A stretch of DNA of 64,000 bases, taken from Congeria kusceri (Eukaryota > Mollusca > Bivalvia > Myida > Dreissenidae). This document shows positions 12,657-24,223 of the stretch, in pieces. The position numbers and the translations under genes were made by a program. Each line of letters starts with the position of its first letter. Position 1 is the first letter of the stretch. The notes beneath the pieces were generated by a model that worked only from the letters and a program-made list of their open reading frames with translations, was not told where the DNA came from and ran no database searches. Location: contig CM051030.1 in NCBI GenBank assembly GCA_027627225.1, positions 27,397,927 through 27,461,926 of the forward strand. The letters run 5' to 3'.

Positions 12657-13195
12657 TTATTGTGATCCCTCAACAGCGTTCAAAATTGATTGTCTAACAC
12701 AAAGAGCTTCCTTAATAAATAATGAAAGTTTGATAAGCTCTTCCCTTTTACAGGATTTCATGAGTTCTAAAAATTTAAATACCGATGGACTTGAGTAATA
12801 TTTTGATTTTATGTATTTTTTTCTTATAGCAGTAAAACAGTTACAGATGAGTATAAAATGATACTCGTCTTCTATGTCACGTTTATCGCAGCACAAACAA
12901 TACCTTTCTTCTCGTAAAATGCGATTTCTACCAAACCTACCAGTTTGGATTCTTAAAGGATGCACTGAGAGTCTAAGTCTAGAAAAATAAAATCTTAAAC
13001 TTCTAGGTAGGATGTCTAAATACATTTCATATTCAAAATTAAGTTTATATTCTTTATACAACAAAAGAACAGGACTTTGTAATGACCTTATCCATTCCTG
13101 TATAAAACAATCAATTACTCTATTTTTAAACTCACTAAGAAAAGATTTTTCATAAAACAAGAAGGAAAAAAGACGGGACCGACACAGCAGTTCTG
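12657..13195 (-). pseudogene. 5'-truncated LINE ORF2, C-terminal region
   Basis: About 175 codons match the C-terminal part of non-LTR retrotransposon proteins. 'CFIQEWIRSLQ', 'LLLYKEYKLNFEYEMYL', 'SRLRLSVHPLRIQTGRFGR' and a CxxC...EDEYHFILIC zinc-binding motif (CLCCDKRDIEDEYHFILIC) come in the usual order. Endonuclease and reverse transcriptase domains are absent, as in ordinary 5' truncation during target-primed insertion. The frame is open to its stop near 12657, so insertion is not very old. Codons upstream of about 13195 belong to the pogo-like host element. The LINE clade cannot be told from this fragment. Confidence 0.75.
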
Positions 13196-13334
13196 TTTTG
13201 ACAGGGATTTGATTTTCACATGGTTCGGTTTGGACGGGTTTCACTATATTAGCAGTTAAAATTGCTGTTCATCACAAGTGAGTGTAAATAGTAAAGACGA
13301 AATAAAATGTGCATGGATAACAATTGGTGGAAAC

Positions 13335-14085
13335 TATTTGTAGAGTGTGACCTTGACTCTGGAGCTACAGATCGGGGTCATGTGCATGACACATCGTCTC
13401 ATGATGGTGAATATTTCTGCAAAGTAACTACACAATCCATCCAGAAATGACAGGGTTATCGACCAGACACTAAAAACAGAACCCACTTTTTTAACACTTT
13501 GACCTCAACGTGTGACCTTGACCTTAGACATAAAGACACATCAGCTCATGATGGTGAACATTTCTACCAAGTAATTTAAAAATCCAACAAGAAATGACAG
13601 AGTTATTGACCGGTCACTAAAAACAGACCCCATTTTTTACCTTTGACCTCAAATTGTGACCTTGACCTTGGAAGTATGAACCTGGCTCTTGCGCGCAAAA
13701 CATGGTCTTATTATGGAGAACAGTTCTGCCTCATAATTTTACAATTCATCCAGAAATGACAGAGTTATTGACAGGACACAAAAAACATAACCCATTTTTT
13801 ATCTTTGATCTACAAGCGTGACCTTGACCTTGGAGGTAGAGACCTGGGTCTTGCATGCGACACATCATCTCATGATGGTGAACATTTCTACCAAGTAATT
13901 TCAAAATCCATCAAGAAAGTTATCAACCAGATACTAAACACAGACCCAATTTTTGACCTTTGACCTCCAAGTGTGACCTTGACCTTGGAGGTATGGACCT
14001 GGATCTTGTGCTGGACGCACACAAGCACACACGGACAGAGGGAACACTTAATGCCCCTTCACCATTCGGGGGCATAACAAATACT
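13335..14085 (+). repeat. pearl-like element, family E
   Basis: Five units of about 145-163 bp follow 'gtgaccttgaccttgga', 'acacatc.tctcatgatggtg', 'aacatttctaccaagtaatt' and 'aaatgacagagttattgacc'. The array ends with an ACAC/ACGG tract (14016-14040) and a hairpin tail, 'atgccccttcaccattcggg' plus 'ggcat'. Confidence 0.85.
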
Positions 14086-14239
14086 TTATTCTTATAATGT
14101 AAAAAATTGATACAATACCATATATAAATTGGTCTTTCTGCTTACATACTTTTGTAAAATTGTTATTATGACAAACAAGAGTAAAGAACATAAAATGTCA
14201 AAACAAGCCTTCAGATGTGTGTTATGTTAGTCATGCAAC

Positions 14240-14535
14240 CTTTGCTGACTTCTTCATTAGCATTATCTGTCTCATGATTGTTTTCATAATTATGGGCAGG
14301 CATATTTTTTCGCTGCCCTCGGAAGAGTTTGTATTATTCCTCGTCCTCCTATATACACATGAACCGAGGCCTACACCAGAGAATATAACCACAGCTCCAC
14401 CAACAGACCCTCCTATAACGCCTCCTACTTTCACTATATCATGTGTGGTTGGAGATGTAGACTCTGATGAATGGTTTGTTGTTGTATTTGATGTTGGTAT
14501 TCTTGTTGTCGGGGCATTAGTGGTGGTGCTTGGCA
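14240..14535 (-). CDS. probable host exon: Thr-rich stalk, membrane segment, short cytoplasmic start
   Basis: On the minus strand a strong acceptor (T-rich tract, then TTTAG; AG at 14537-14536) opens a frame reading 'VPSTTTNAPTTRIPTSNTTT', a Ser/Thr-rich stalk, then 'GGVIGGSVGGAVVIFSGVGL' as the membrane segment, then the stop-transfer residues YRRTR. This is the layout of a type I receptor near its membrane. The acceptor is phase 1, as is typical after EGF-like exons, and an EGF-like phase 1-1 exon lies on the same strand 18 kb upstream (32462-32575). The donor at 14240 (AAG|GTTGCA) is weak. After an A-run near 14310 another frame (containing NYENN) looks more like a cytoplasmic tail, so a frameshift or a different exon end is possible. 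No family is recognised. Confidence 0.5.
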
Positions 14536-14599
14536 CTAAAAATAAACAACACTGATTGATATACCACTCTTGTTTATAAACAATAAACATGTTAAATAA

Positions 14600-15020
14600 T
14601 ATTCTCTACCAGTTATTCAAATATTCAAAACAAAATCTATTGACAAGTCACCAAACTGCCATTTATTTTCCTATAGGTCTTACATATTACATGTTGTGGG
14701 CATATTTTGTGTGAGGGAACTGAAAGGCTATATAATCACATGGCTGGCAAAGTAATACACTACTACTCAGCAGAATATTTGAGCTTGTGAAAGTTCTAAA
14801 TTTCCATACATTAAGGCATTAAAAAATGTTTGTTTCAGTTTACATGACCAAACAATTTTGGGTAGGTATGTAAGGATTTTTTATTTATTTAGTAAATGGT
14901 CAACTAAAAGAGTCTAAAACTAAATAAATTTTCAAAATATAGCAGTAATATCCCTAAACATTGTTTTGAAGAAGATGCTATTAAAATTAAACACTTGTTC
15001 AACAAACAAAACAACAGTTC
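14600..15020. other. unannotated sequence
   Basis: AT-rich and free of the array families. It could be intron of the putative gene at 14.2-14.5 kb; no exon is seen. Confidence 0.35.
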
Positions 15021-15027
15021 TTTACTA

Positions 15028-15240
15028 AACAAGAGTTGTCATTCTATGTGACGAATGTCCCCGAAGATATGTTTTGACAGAAGAAAGAGTTATGGTCCAA
15101 GTACACTGCACTCTCTCTAAAAAGCCTCTACCATCTAATGAAGTATCATTTGAAACCCTTCAATACTTTCCAAGTTATGCATTGCACAAGAACTCCAAAA
15201 ATATTCCCCTCAACATCATGTATAAGTGGTTCTATTAGAC
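15028..15240 (+). repeat. family G fragment
   Basis: A head-like segment ('gtcattctatgtgac' then 'gaatgtcccc') is followed by one family G unit ('gaaagagttatggtcc', 'actgcactctctct', 'gaagtatcatttgaa'). It is a short relic. Confidence 0.6.
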
Positions 15241-15340
15241 TGTTGGCAAATGCCAACTACATACACCAATCTAGGGTCGGGTAATCAGGAACAAAAAACA
15301 TTTTTAAATGCCTTTTTAAAGCAATAACTTTAAATTAATA

Positions 15341-15385
15341 ACAAGAGGGCCAAAATGGCTCAGGGTTGCTCACCTGAATTGTAAT
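15341..15385 (+). repeat. solitary pearl-like head (A/J/K type)
   Basis: 'aacaagagggcc', a diverged 'ggct' partner and 'ttgctcacctga' match the heads at 53.5, 59.9 and 26.1 kb. No array follows. Confidence 0.6.
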
Positions 15386-17355
15386 CACATAGTATAACCC
15401 TACAGTGAGCTAAACCCTAAGTTGGTGATCTATACACAGATGATCTGCACGTTGCTAACAGCAGAAAATTCAGTAAGTTGCACAATTTTTGATATTATCT
15501 TTTATTTTGAGTCTAAACTTAATGAATTTGAAACATTTATGTTAATTATGGTCCTATTTGTCACACATGTGCTTTGTGATTTGTGTGGGAATTGTGTTTT
15601 TGTTGATACTTCAGTAATTGATAACTGCAAATACACTAAAACGATTGAAATCTTTTTTTTATTAATTTTCATGCAATTCTTTGGATTTTGCGTTAATATG
15701 TCAACCTGTACGTTGCTTTACACTTATAAACAGTTATAAAACTAACTACATTAATTGATTATTATAAGTGTTTGTAATGGCCTAGATATTTTACGTTTTA
15801 TTCAGCAACTGCTTGCTTATTGACTAATCATTAGTTCTGTAATTTTTTCACATAGAACAGTCTTTGAAATTAATGTCAACAAATTTCTTGCCATTCGGGC
15901 CAGTAATTTTATAATATTTACTTGCCCGGAAACTTGTTTACTAGCCCGAACTATCTTATATTAAACATCTACAACTAACAACAGTCCATCATTTAAACAT
16001 GTATTATCTAGAAATAACACGGGTGATACAAGTGTGATATTCATGTGTGTCTCTACTTAATTATCCTTTTGCCTGATCCAGTTTTCATATATTGACACAA
16101 GCCTCTGAAAAACTTGCTGTTTCTCTACATACTGGGCATTTCTAAATTTGATTGGATTACTTGCCAGGCGGGCGATCTACTAATGATTTGTTTTGTGCCC
16201 TACAATATTTTTACTTGCCAAAGGCAAGTGCGAATAGGTATAGTTTTGTGGTAAAATCAATGTGTCTGATGCAATTATATAAGCATGTGTCTAATGCACT
16301 AATTACCATGCGCAATTTTAAAATTACAAATGGTTAACGGCTTATAAGACATAGGTGTAAATTAAACAGTTTATTCTATGCTTGATGCATTTTTCTAACT
16401 TCACACAATGGTGTGTGTGTAGGCTAAGTTGTGATAAGTAATCGACACATTTAAGAAATGTTCAATTTTCATTGAGAATAATGATGCAAGTGTACGTAAA
16501 TATTATTTAGCTTACATGTACATGCATTATTTGTATGTAATAAAACTGAATTTCACATGACAGTGTAATTTCATGGAGATATATTTATATAGGAATTGCG
16601 CATGTTTGACAGTACATCCGAACATGTGCAAGTATGCGCAATGTGCATATGAACAAAACGTCAACGTTTTTGCAAATGTTCTGTCATAAAATATCTAATA
16701 AAATTCATTGAAATGACTTTCGTGAACTGACGTATTGCTGGAACTGACATTAGTTAAATAAGCAACAGTACTCTGACAAAATATAAACTTCAATTTAATG
16801 ATTCAAAGTAATGATCATTAAACGATGACAACACATATAATAAGGACTTGTGGACTTAATAAGGACTTGTGTTTTGTATAGATGATTGACATAAATCATT
16901 AAAAATAACGACGTTAGAATAAACACGATTATGACGTTTCAGCACAGCATAGACCTTTTCAGGCTCTCCGCGCTGTACCACTGAATGATTTTGTTCATGA
17001 ACTTAAAAGAAGCTATTTAAATTTCAAGTTAAGCTTGTACTATCATTCATTCGCGGTCATATATAAACTGTAAATCTTTTTACGCGGCACGCGTGGTAAT
17101 AAGCTTTCCATGACGATCAACATGAAATAAAATAAGATATAACAGCAAAGTCTACACATGTCCTTTATTTATTTCAGGCTATTCATTAGGTAGACAATAG
17201 GTTGCTGATAACTCTGGGTGGTGTGCAATGTAGACATTTTATCTTTTCACTCTGGCAAACATGGAATTAATTTTCTCATTGTTTTTTTGTTGTTTTTTTA
17301 ATGCGTGAATGGACTCATCGACAGTGCAAACATAGGCTTTCTTAGACAAAATCAA
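15386..17355. other. unannotated low-copy sequence
   Basis: No exon is supported. Scattered 'acttgcc'/'cccg' phrases at 15880-16225 suggest a decayed foldback element. A small direct repeat ('aataaggacttgtg', twice, about 16840-16871) is present. This would be intron if the two minus-strand host exons belong to one gene. Confidence 0.35.
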
Positions 17356-17588
17356 ACAAAGGCTTGTCACAGGATGTGACGTATGCCCCCAAAGCATATG
17401 CTTGTCAGAAGAAGGCAACACAATATCAAAGTAAAATATTATGCTCTGGACAAATATCTTGAGATTTCTGCAGCAGAGCTGTTTGTTGTGTGTGACACAC
17501 TGCCTCATAATGATCTTAATTCCAAGCAAGTTATTACATTTCTTACATGTCGGCAAAAATGATGCTTCCTACAAAAAGTTATTTCTAA
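17355..17588 (+). repeat. family G head and fragment
   Basis: Opens with the hairpin 'gtcacaggatgtgac' and 'gtatgcccccaaagcatatg', as in the complete family G element at 25322. It is cut at 17590 by a pogo-like insertion. Confidence 0.65.
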
Positions 17589-17590
17589 TA

Positions 17591-19098
17591 CAGTCAAAAC
17601 GCGATACTGCGAATCGTGATACTACGAAATAACGGGATACTACGAATGAGGCAGCCTGTCCCGTCCATTTTCCTTATATATTTATCTACAAAAAGATGCA
17701 ATACAGTGTACTCCCTTAAAACCAAACTGTCTATAAACCGGAACTCTCTGAAAACCAAACAGACGCTCTGGTCCCGTTTTTTTGCCTACATGTTTAATGT
17801 GCGAAAACCCTCGGTATACCGGAACCTCTATATTCCGATTATCAAACAACAGGAGCAGTACATCGCTTCAGTTCGGAGTACAAATTGACCTCTGTAAACC
17901 GAACAAGTGTGACAATCTGCTGTTTTTGATTATCTTTAGCTCGCGATTGTCTTGCCACAGGGTGATTGCACACTTAATCCGATAATTAGGGGCAACAGTT
18001 CGACATCATATTAGCACTCCAGATAAGGGTGTTTAGTCGCTAAAGTGTGAACAACAAACAATATGTTAATTAGACGGTTTTCATTTGTTTAGAAAATATT
18101 TAAACATTTTACAAACAATTTATATAACTCAGGTAATAACTATTAATGATGTAATAATTATTCATGATTACTTTAATTAAAACATAATTTGACTGACGTT
18201 GGTCGAAATTACAGAGAAGAGGATTGTCAAGACTAGGTGAGCTAAAAAACAGACTACGATCAGTGACTTTTTGAGGAAAGTGTCAATTATAGGCTAATGA
18301 GTGATGCTCATGTGACTGTGTGTGTGCTGGTTTTGCATTCCCCTTGGTCATGATTTTAAAATGTGCTGCACTTTATTATAATGTGTTATGTTACTTCCAT
18401 CATATTATGCCACATTATGTCAGGATTGTATTAGTCTTAATAAAGTGTATAAACATTGTCTACATGTATAATCGTACATTGCAGAAGTTTAACCGATACA
18501 TGTATGCTCATTTGTGACATTCATTTGATTGTGCGGTGTTCGGTATAGAGGGAGTACACTGTACTACGAATTCGCGATAATACAAAAGATGCGTTACTAC
18601 GAACAAATTTTTTGGTCCCATCATAATGTGTATTGAAATTTTAATGCGATACTACGAATCGTATTGTCAAGGAGACTTTTCACAACTTCTCAACGAAGAT
18701 TTCACACCTGCCCAGTCAGACACCTAGCCAGTTTGTTTGCACCGTGGACAAACATGGTCGTTAACACATTTATTAACCATTTTAACCCACTTTAAATGAT
18801 GCAGTGTGAGACTAAATGACTTTCGTATATGTATCTGCGAATGTGAAAACTGTGCGTGGATTGATTTTATACTTCTTTTTATTTATAATGCAATACATAA
18901 CACTTGTAATATAAAATGCAATTACCTTAATAAGTGTTCTAATGTTCATAAGCGCTCTGACATGGTGCAAATTAACAAGTAATGAAAGAAAAAATGCGTT
19001 AATACCGTAATTTCTGAAAGATGCGATACTACGAAAAACGCGATACTATGCACAAATTAGTGTCTCCCGTTACTATTCGTATTATCACATTTCGACTG
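17591..19098. mobile_element. outer pogo-like element
   Basis: The left end 'CAGTCAAAACGCGATACTGC' and the complement of the right end ('CAGTCGAAATGTGATAATAC') match in most positions. Many 'gatactacgaa' subterminal copies lie inside both ends (17600-17650; 18560-18660; 19020-19050). TA precedes the left end; CA follows the right end, so one copy of the target duplication is probably mutated. It has no transposase and is interrupted by the element at 17704-18561. Confidence 0.6.
17704..18561. mobile_element. inner pogo-like MITE
   Basis: The left end starts CAGTGTACTCCCTTAAAACC and the complement of the right end is CAGTGTACTCCCTCTATACC. TA flanks both sides (17702-17703, 18562-18563). Near the left end 'aaaccggaac'-like boxes repeat (17730-17900), as expected for transposase binding sites. 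At 858 bp with no coding capacity it is non-autonomous, and it sits inside the outer element. Confidence 0.72.
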
Positions 19099-19184
19099 CA
19101 TTTGACCTTTAGTGGTAACCTTGGTCCCACAAACCTTGACCGAGGAGCATGTAAGTGGTATGCCACACATCGTCTGGTCATGGG
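19085..19184 (+). repeat. family F fragment
   Basis: One unit with 'tttgacctttagtgg', 'gaccgaggagcatg' and 'acacatcgtctggtcatggg', the family of the array at 23.5 kb, is cut by the head of a family K element at 19185. Confidence 0.65.
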
Positions 19185-20450
19185 CAACAAGAGGGCCATG
19201 ATGGCCCAAAGCGCTCACGTAAGTAATGGCAATGACAGAGATCAGCTAAATGTCATCACCTACAAAATGACCCAAATCAGACAACCTGATCTTGCAATTC
19301 GACAGGTGCAATACAGATGCCTGTCTGGCCTTCTTCTGTAGCTAACCTGGCAATCTAAGGCGATATAAAGTCTTATGCCTGCCCAGCCTACTTCTGTTAT
19401 TTACCTGGCAATTAAATGGTGCAATACAGATGCATTTATGGTCGAAACTGTTGGGACCCAGATGAACCACACGCAAACGATGATATGTTTACCATGCACA
19501 ATCACACTTTCAATACACAGAGGTTGACATCCAATCTTTGCAATGGGACATTTCTTTAGGTTCAAACATCCCGCTGAATTCCATGTACTGTGCTTTGTTC
19601 TTATTTCAACAGAACAACAATCAAAACAGTCACAAAAGACAGCAATACAAGACAACTGTCAGCATTATGAATATCATCGATGAGGACTATTCAATCAAAC
19701 AGACCATTGTACTTGATGTACCTCCATTTTAATTGTGTTTCAGGTCTTGTAAATGATATTTAGCTCACTGGTTAACAGCTCAAATACCAAAACTAATTAA
19801 TCAATTGCTGAAATACTATCTGCTGCCATCCCAAATGAAAAATGAAGTCTCTATCCTGAACATAGTCCATTTTTTGCTTCTTTTTCACAAACAAATGGGC
19901 AAATAACTTTGTTCTTTATAACCTAATCAGCGCAAAACCTTGGTTTATTATGAGATCTTATGGTCATACACAAGCTGCCCAATCAGCGCAAAACCTTGGT
20001 TTATTATGAGATCTTATGGTCATACACAAGCTGTGCAAGTATTATCAAGATTAGATGAAAAAACGAAGATTCTATGTCACACCAAGTCCATTTTTTGCAA
20101 AGTTTCTCACAAAGAAGGGGAAATAAATCCAGTGTTCCTGGTTCTATCAGTGCACCTTGATGAAGCCTTATGATCATACACAAACTGTGCAAGTTTAGTA
20201 AACAAGGAACGAAAAGTTAATTCACGATGGAGCCTGAAAGCTAATTTTTGACAAATTATGGATTTTTTTCACAAAGGGGGTCTTTTTTGTCTGATCTGTT
20301 CCATATTGGCAAATGACTGAGACCTTATGGTCAAACTCAAACAGTGCAAGTTGGTCAAGATTAGGCAATAAATCACACAAACAAGGGGCAGGACGCAGGA
20401 CAGACCCCCTATACCAATAGCTCATCGAGCATGAAGTGCTCAGGTGAGAT
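19185..20450 (+). repeat. pearl-like element, family K, with head and tail
   Basis: The head 'aacaagagggccatgatggc' plus 'cc' is at 19186. Unit sequence begins at about 19830. The tail 'aatagctcatcgagcatgaa' plus 'gtgctcaggtgaga' lies at 20416-20449 and can fold as nested GCTC/GAGC stems. Between head and core lies about 600 bp not seen elsewhere in the window. A recent perfect 56-bp tandem duplication occupies 19925-20036. Confidence 0.78.
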
Positions 20451-21273
20451 TAAATGTAATGAAAGTGAAGCACGGGAAGTCACTTTTATTTTGTTGAACT
20501 ATAAAAAGAGTCCCCAAACTTCAAGCCTTTACTTATATATACCATACAAGCAGATACCAGCAAGTAGCATGGAGCACTCTAAATAGTGTAAAAATATTTC
20601 TCAATTAAGGAGAAAATGTAAAACAGTGTAGAAGTATTTGTCAATTAAGGAGAAATAATAAATCAGCTTCAAAAATCAAGTAAGATAATTCATTGGGTTT
20701 CCAACATCAAATGTAAACGTCAGTCCAAAAGTTACATGATTAAATGAATAAGTTACTAAGTAAACAGTCCAAAAACTACAGAAAATAATTAACCCTTTCA
20801 GGCACTACATCACATGATCTAAATCCTATATTCTGATCGCTTGTTTACAACATGAATTTTAGCTATTGATTGTTGTTGACATCTTTTTTCTGATTGGATG
20901 CCAAGACAGACAGTGGACAATTTTAGGCCAACATTTTTTTATTTTTCGTTTTACGGGATTTTTTTTCTTAGAATTGAGTCGGGGGAAGAAATAAAATAAA
21001 AATAAAATTTCTTTTTTGCACCAGATGATAAAAAAAATAAATAATAAAAATGGAATAAGAATGGTTTGTTTTTTTTTCAAAATATAACGTTTTTAACAGT
21101 CACGGCCAAAAAACGTGCATGTTTAAGAAAAACTATTATAAATAGTTCTAAACTCATAAACTATGTATTTGAAACAATTATTACTTCATAGTTTTCCAAT
21201 ACATTTATTGCAAATGCTTTTGTGTCATATTGTATTGTCATATTGACCATATGTTTGTACACTTTTGTTTTTA
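20451..21273. other. unannotated AT-rich sequence
   Basis: A 40-bp imperfect tandem repeat ('caattaaggagaaa', two copies) lies at about 20587-20665, and a T/A-rich block at 20930-21080. No gene is seen. Confidence 0.35.
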
Positions 21274-22185
21274 CCGTAAATGTCCATTTTGACGCGCAGG
21301 GCGCGTGTCATTTTAGGATCCCTGCGCCTTTAAATGGAGCCATTTTTGTTAATTCTGCCATAATCCAGAAATCAAGTTTTTATGTATGCTCACTTTCCAA
21401 TAACGTAATACACATTGGTACAGTATTAATACGGCCGATGTCCTCATGAGAAAATTTACGATGGTACTGTCTAAATTAATAGCGTCGATCGACACGACGA
21501 GCTCACTCCCACGATGTAATGCACAATGGTACAGTCTAAATTATTATTATGATCGACGTGATGAGCTCTGACACTGCAGGCGCACCTGGAAAGTGGTTGA
21601 AAAGCATAACAGAACACTATTTTACTATTTTATATAAATACCGGTAAATATTGGAAAAAGTTTCTTCACAATTTGCCTACATTTATATTCCCTGTTTATC
21701 AGAATACATTAAAACAGTATTTCTTGTTTGGTTGTCAATCATAACGCTTTACACCTAGAACGCTAATACATGTACGCTCACGGTACATGTATAATAATGG
21801 CACTGTTCACAACATTCTGGTAGACTGCTTTTGACAGCGCTTGTTGTTAAAACCTCCACGTGGGAAGTGTGAAACTTGCTTTGCGTGTGCAAACTGTTAT
21901 TACATGTTCTTATTATAAATATTCATAACATCGTAATGAATTTTTGTGGTCCCGTTCACTTGCGTCATATATGGTCGCATGTAACCTGTATAGTGGGGCA
22001 TAGGTTTATTTATATACAGGCAATTCATGATACATAAATATGGCGGTCTATTTAATCGTTTCTATCGAAATTAACTATAGTTTTTCGTTAATGTTCGAAA
22101 AAATAGATCGACAAAAAATATTTCTGGACCAAAAAATACCCCATGCGCGTCTATTAGGCATGGGCGTCAATAAAGACATTTACTG
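21274..22185. mobile_element. candidate TIR element (MITE)
   Basis: The left end 'CCGTAAATGTCCATTTTGAC' plus GC and the complement of the right end 'CAGTAAATGTCTTTATTGAC' plus GC form diverged terminal inverted repeats. TA precedes the left copy and TC follows the right copy. It is about 910 bp with no transposase; the CAGT start would fit the pogo group. Confidence 0.45.
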
Positions 22186-23340
22186 TCTTTAAACATTAAT
22201 TCATGATGTATGATGAAATATATTGTTTGCCAATGACTCAGAGGCCCGTGGGTTCGGGTGCTTAATAAACCCATTTTTAAATGGTATGTATATTTGTACA
22301 TTTCAGTAAATTAAATAACATTATCTCTCTATTTATATGCCTTTGTTACCAATAGAAGCATGCACTTTGAGCAAACTCATTTTGTTTTGTTATTTATTAA
22401 AAGCTTTGTATTAAAGAATAGCTAGAATAAAACTGATATGTAACACAATTGTGCACTACTTTGTTCCATTAAAAAAATGTTTAAGCAAAGAAAAGGAAGG
22501 GTTGACTAAAAAAATAGTGTCTGCATGACACTGTCCGGTTCATTCTCGCTCCAGACAGTGTGTAATGGCACTATTATTTACAATGCACAGTTGCAATCGG
22601 TTCAGATTTTTTTTTTTCTATAAAACTTCTATTGAAACAAAATAAAGCTACATTAGACAAAAAACCTCTTCTTCTTTAGCAAATACACTTAAGATAATTA
22701 CATTAGAATGTTCATATAATTTGGCTACAATGTCGGAAACAGTTACTTAAATGTATTTTTCGGATAAAAATAGATTCTTTCGGCGGACGCCTCATTGTTG
22801 TTGACGTGCGCCATTGTGAGAAAAAAAAGAAGAACGTTTTTGTAATATACTCACCCATTGGCTAATATCGTTTGTAACAGCCAATCAGAGTCGCTGACGC
22901 TTAATATAACTCCAATGGGCACGACGAAACACTGTTTGGGCAACCAACTTTTTGGAACAGATTACGATACAATTTAGCTATCGGCATATTTTTTTTACGC
23001 TATGAATACATCACGAAGTCGGCGGGAAAATTTTCAATAAAATTTACAAAAGTAACTTTTATTTGATTTTGTCAAAAATTACGGTCGGCGCTCCCATAAA
23101 ATAAAAGATAAAAAAATGTCGGCCTTATTGCTACACACATAGCCAAAATCTAGGTCAGAAGCAGGCTATGAATGGTTACTATGTGTAATGATGCTGATCT
23201 ATAATAGAAGTATCATGTTGACTCAGAGTGTATTTATTTTACTGATGAGCAGACTCCACTATCTGGGTTATATATGTGACTGAGCTACAAAGGGAAATAA
23301 CGCATTTCTGGCAATTATCTTCCTCATACTTCATTTACCT
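22186..23340. other. unannotated sequence
   Basis: No exon or array. Several CG-containing stretches (22780-23100) are less decayed than the surroundings, but nothing marks a promoter. Confidence 0.3.
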
Positions 23341-23392
23341 CCCTTTACCAATAGCTCACCGAGCACTTTGTACTCAGGTGAGCTAAAAACAC
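23341..23392 (+). repeat. solitary pearl-like tail
   Basis: 'aatagctcaccgagcacttt' plus 'gtactcaggtgagcta' is the hairpin tail of family K type: AGCTCACC pairs with GGTGAGCT and GAGCAC/GTACTC lies inside. No array precedes it. Confidence 0.65.
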
Positions 23393-23454
23393 TGTACAAG
23401 CAAACATTTGTTTCCTTCAAATAATACAAGAAACCCACTGCTCAGGTGAGCTAA

Positions 23455-24223
23455 AAACAATCTGAAGTAATATTGAAATCCTTACACACTTTTGGAAGTT
23501 GTAGAGCAGAAAGAAAATTCCTTGACCTTTGACCTTGAATTGTAAACTTGACCTTTGACCAAGGACCATGGGAGTTGTATAAGACACATCGACTGGTCAT
23601 GGGAAATAATAAGCTGAAGTACCATAATATTAAAACCCTTCCAGACGTTTAGAGGTCAGGGTGGAGAAACAGAAATCCATGTCATTTGACAGTGAATTGT
23701 GACCTTGACCTTTGACAAACGAGCATGGGAGTTGTATGCGACACATTGTCTGATCATGTAGAATACCTAATAATCTGAAGTGCTATTTAAATCCCTCCAG
23801 ACGTTTAGAAGCTATGGAGTGGAAACGAACTTGACCTTGCATTGTGACATTGACCGTTGACCGACGATCATGGGAGTTGTATGTGACACATTGTCTAGTC
23901 ATGGTGATTAATAATCTGAAGCTATATTAAAATCCTTCCAGGCGTTAAGAACTTACTGAGCGGAAACTAAAAGTCCTTGACCTTAGACCTTGAATTGTGA
24001 CCTTGACCATGGACAGATGAGCATTGGAAATGTACGCGACACATTGTCTGGTCATCGGGAATATTAATCTTATATTAAAGTTATATTAAAATCTTTCAGG
24101 GATTTAGAAGTTATGGAGTGAAAACGAAAAATCTTTGACCTTTGACCTTGATTTGACCTTTGACCGACAAGCATGGGAGTTGTACAAGACACCTCGTCTG
24201 GTCATGGGGAATAATAATCTGAA
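23455..24223 (+). repeat. array, family F
   Basis: Five units of about 150 bp carry 'tgaccttgacctttgacc', 'gcatgggagttgtat', 'gacacattgtctggtcatgg' and 'aataataatctgaagt'. The array is interrupted at 24224 by an element that duplicated CTGAA. Confidence 0.82.

Larger units (their letters stand above)
11610..13246. mobile_element. pogo-like (Tc1/mariner group) element with a LINE inside
   Basis: The left end 'CAGTAGAACCTGTCTTAACT' plus GAAC and the complement of the right end ('TAGTGAAACCCGTCCAAACC' plus GAAC) are clearly related, and TA flanks both sides (11608-11609, 13247-13248). CAGT ends with TA duplication are typical of pogo/Tigger elements. The element's own sequence is only about 0.8 kb once the LINE at 12340-13195 is removed, and it holds no transposase. 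Confidence 0.6.

Noticed and set aside
14217..14555. 112-codon plus-strand open frame
   Set aside because: It is the antisense of the better supported stalk/membrane exon, which has a strong acceptor and a sensible domain order.
19538..19630. Cys-containing minus-strand stretch with exon-like ends (GCLNLKKCP...CQPLCIES), possibly EGF-like
   Set aside because: It lies inside a family K element between head and core, the acceptor has no pyrimidine tract, and the Cys pattern is incomplete.
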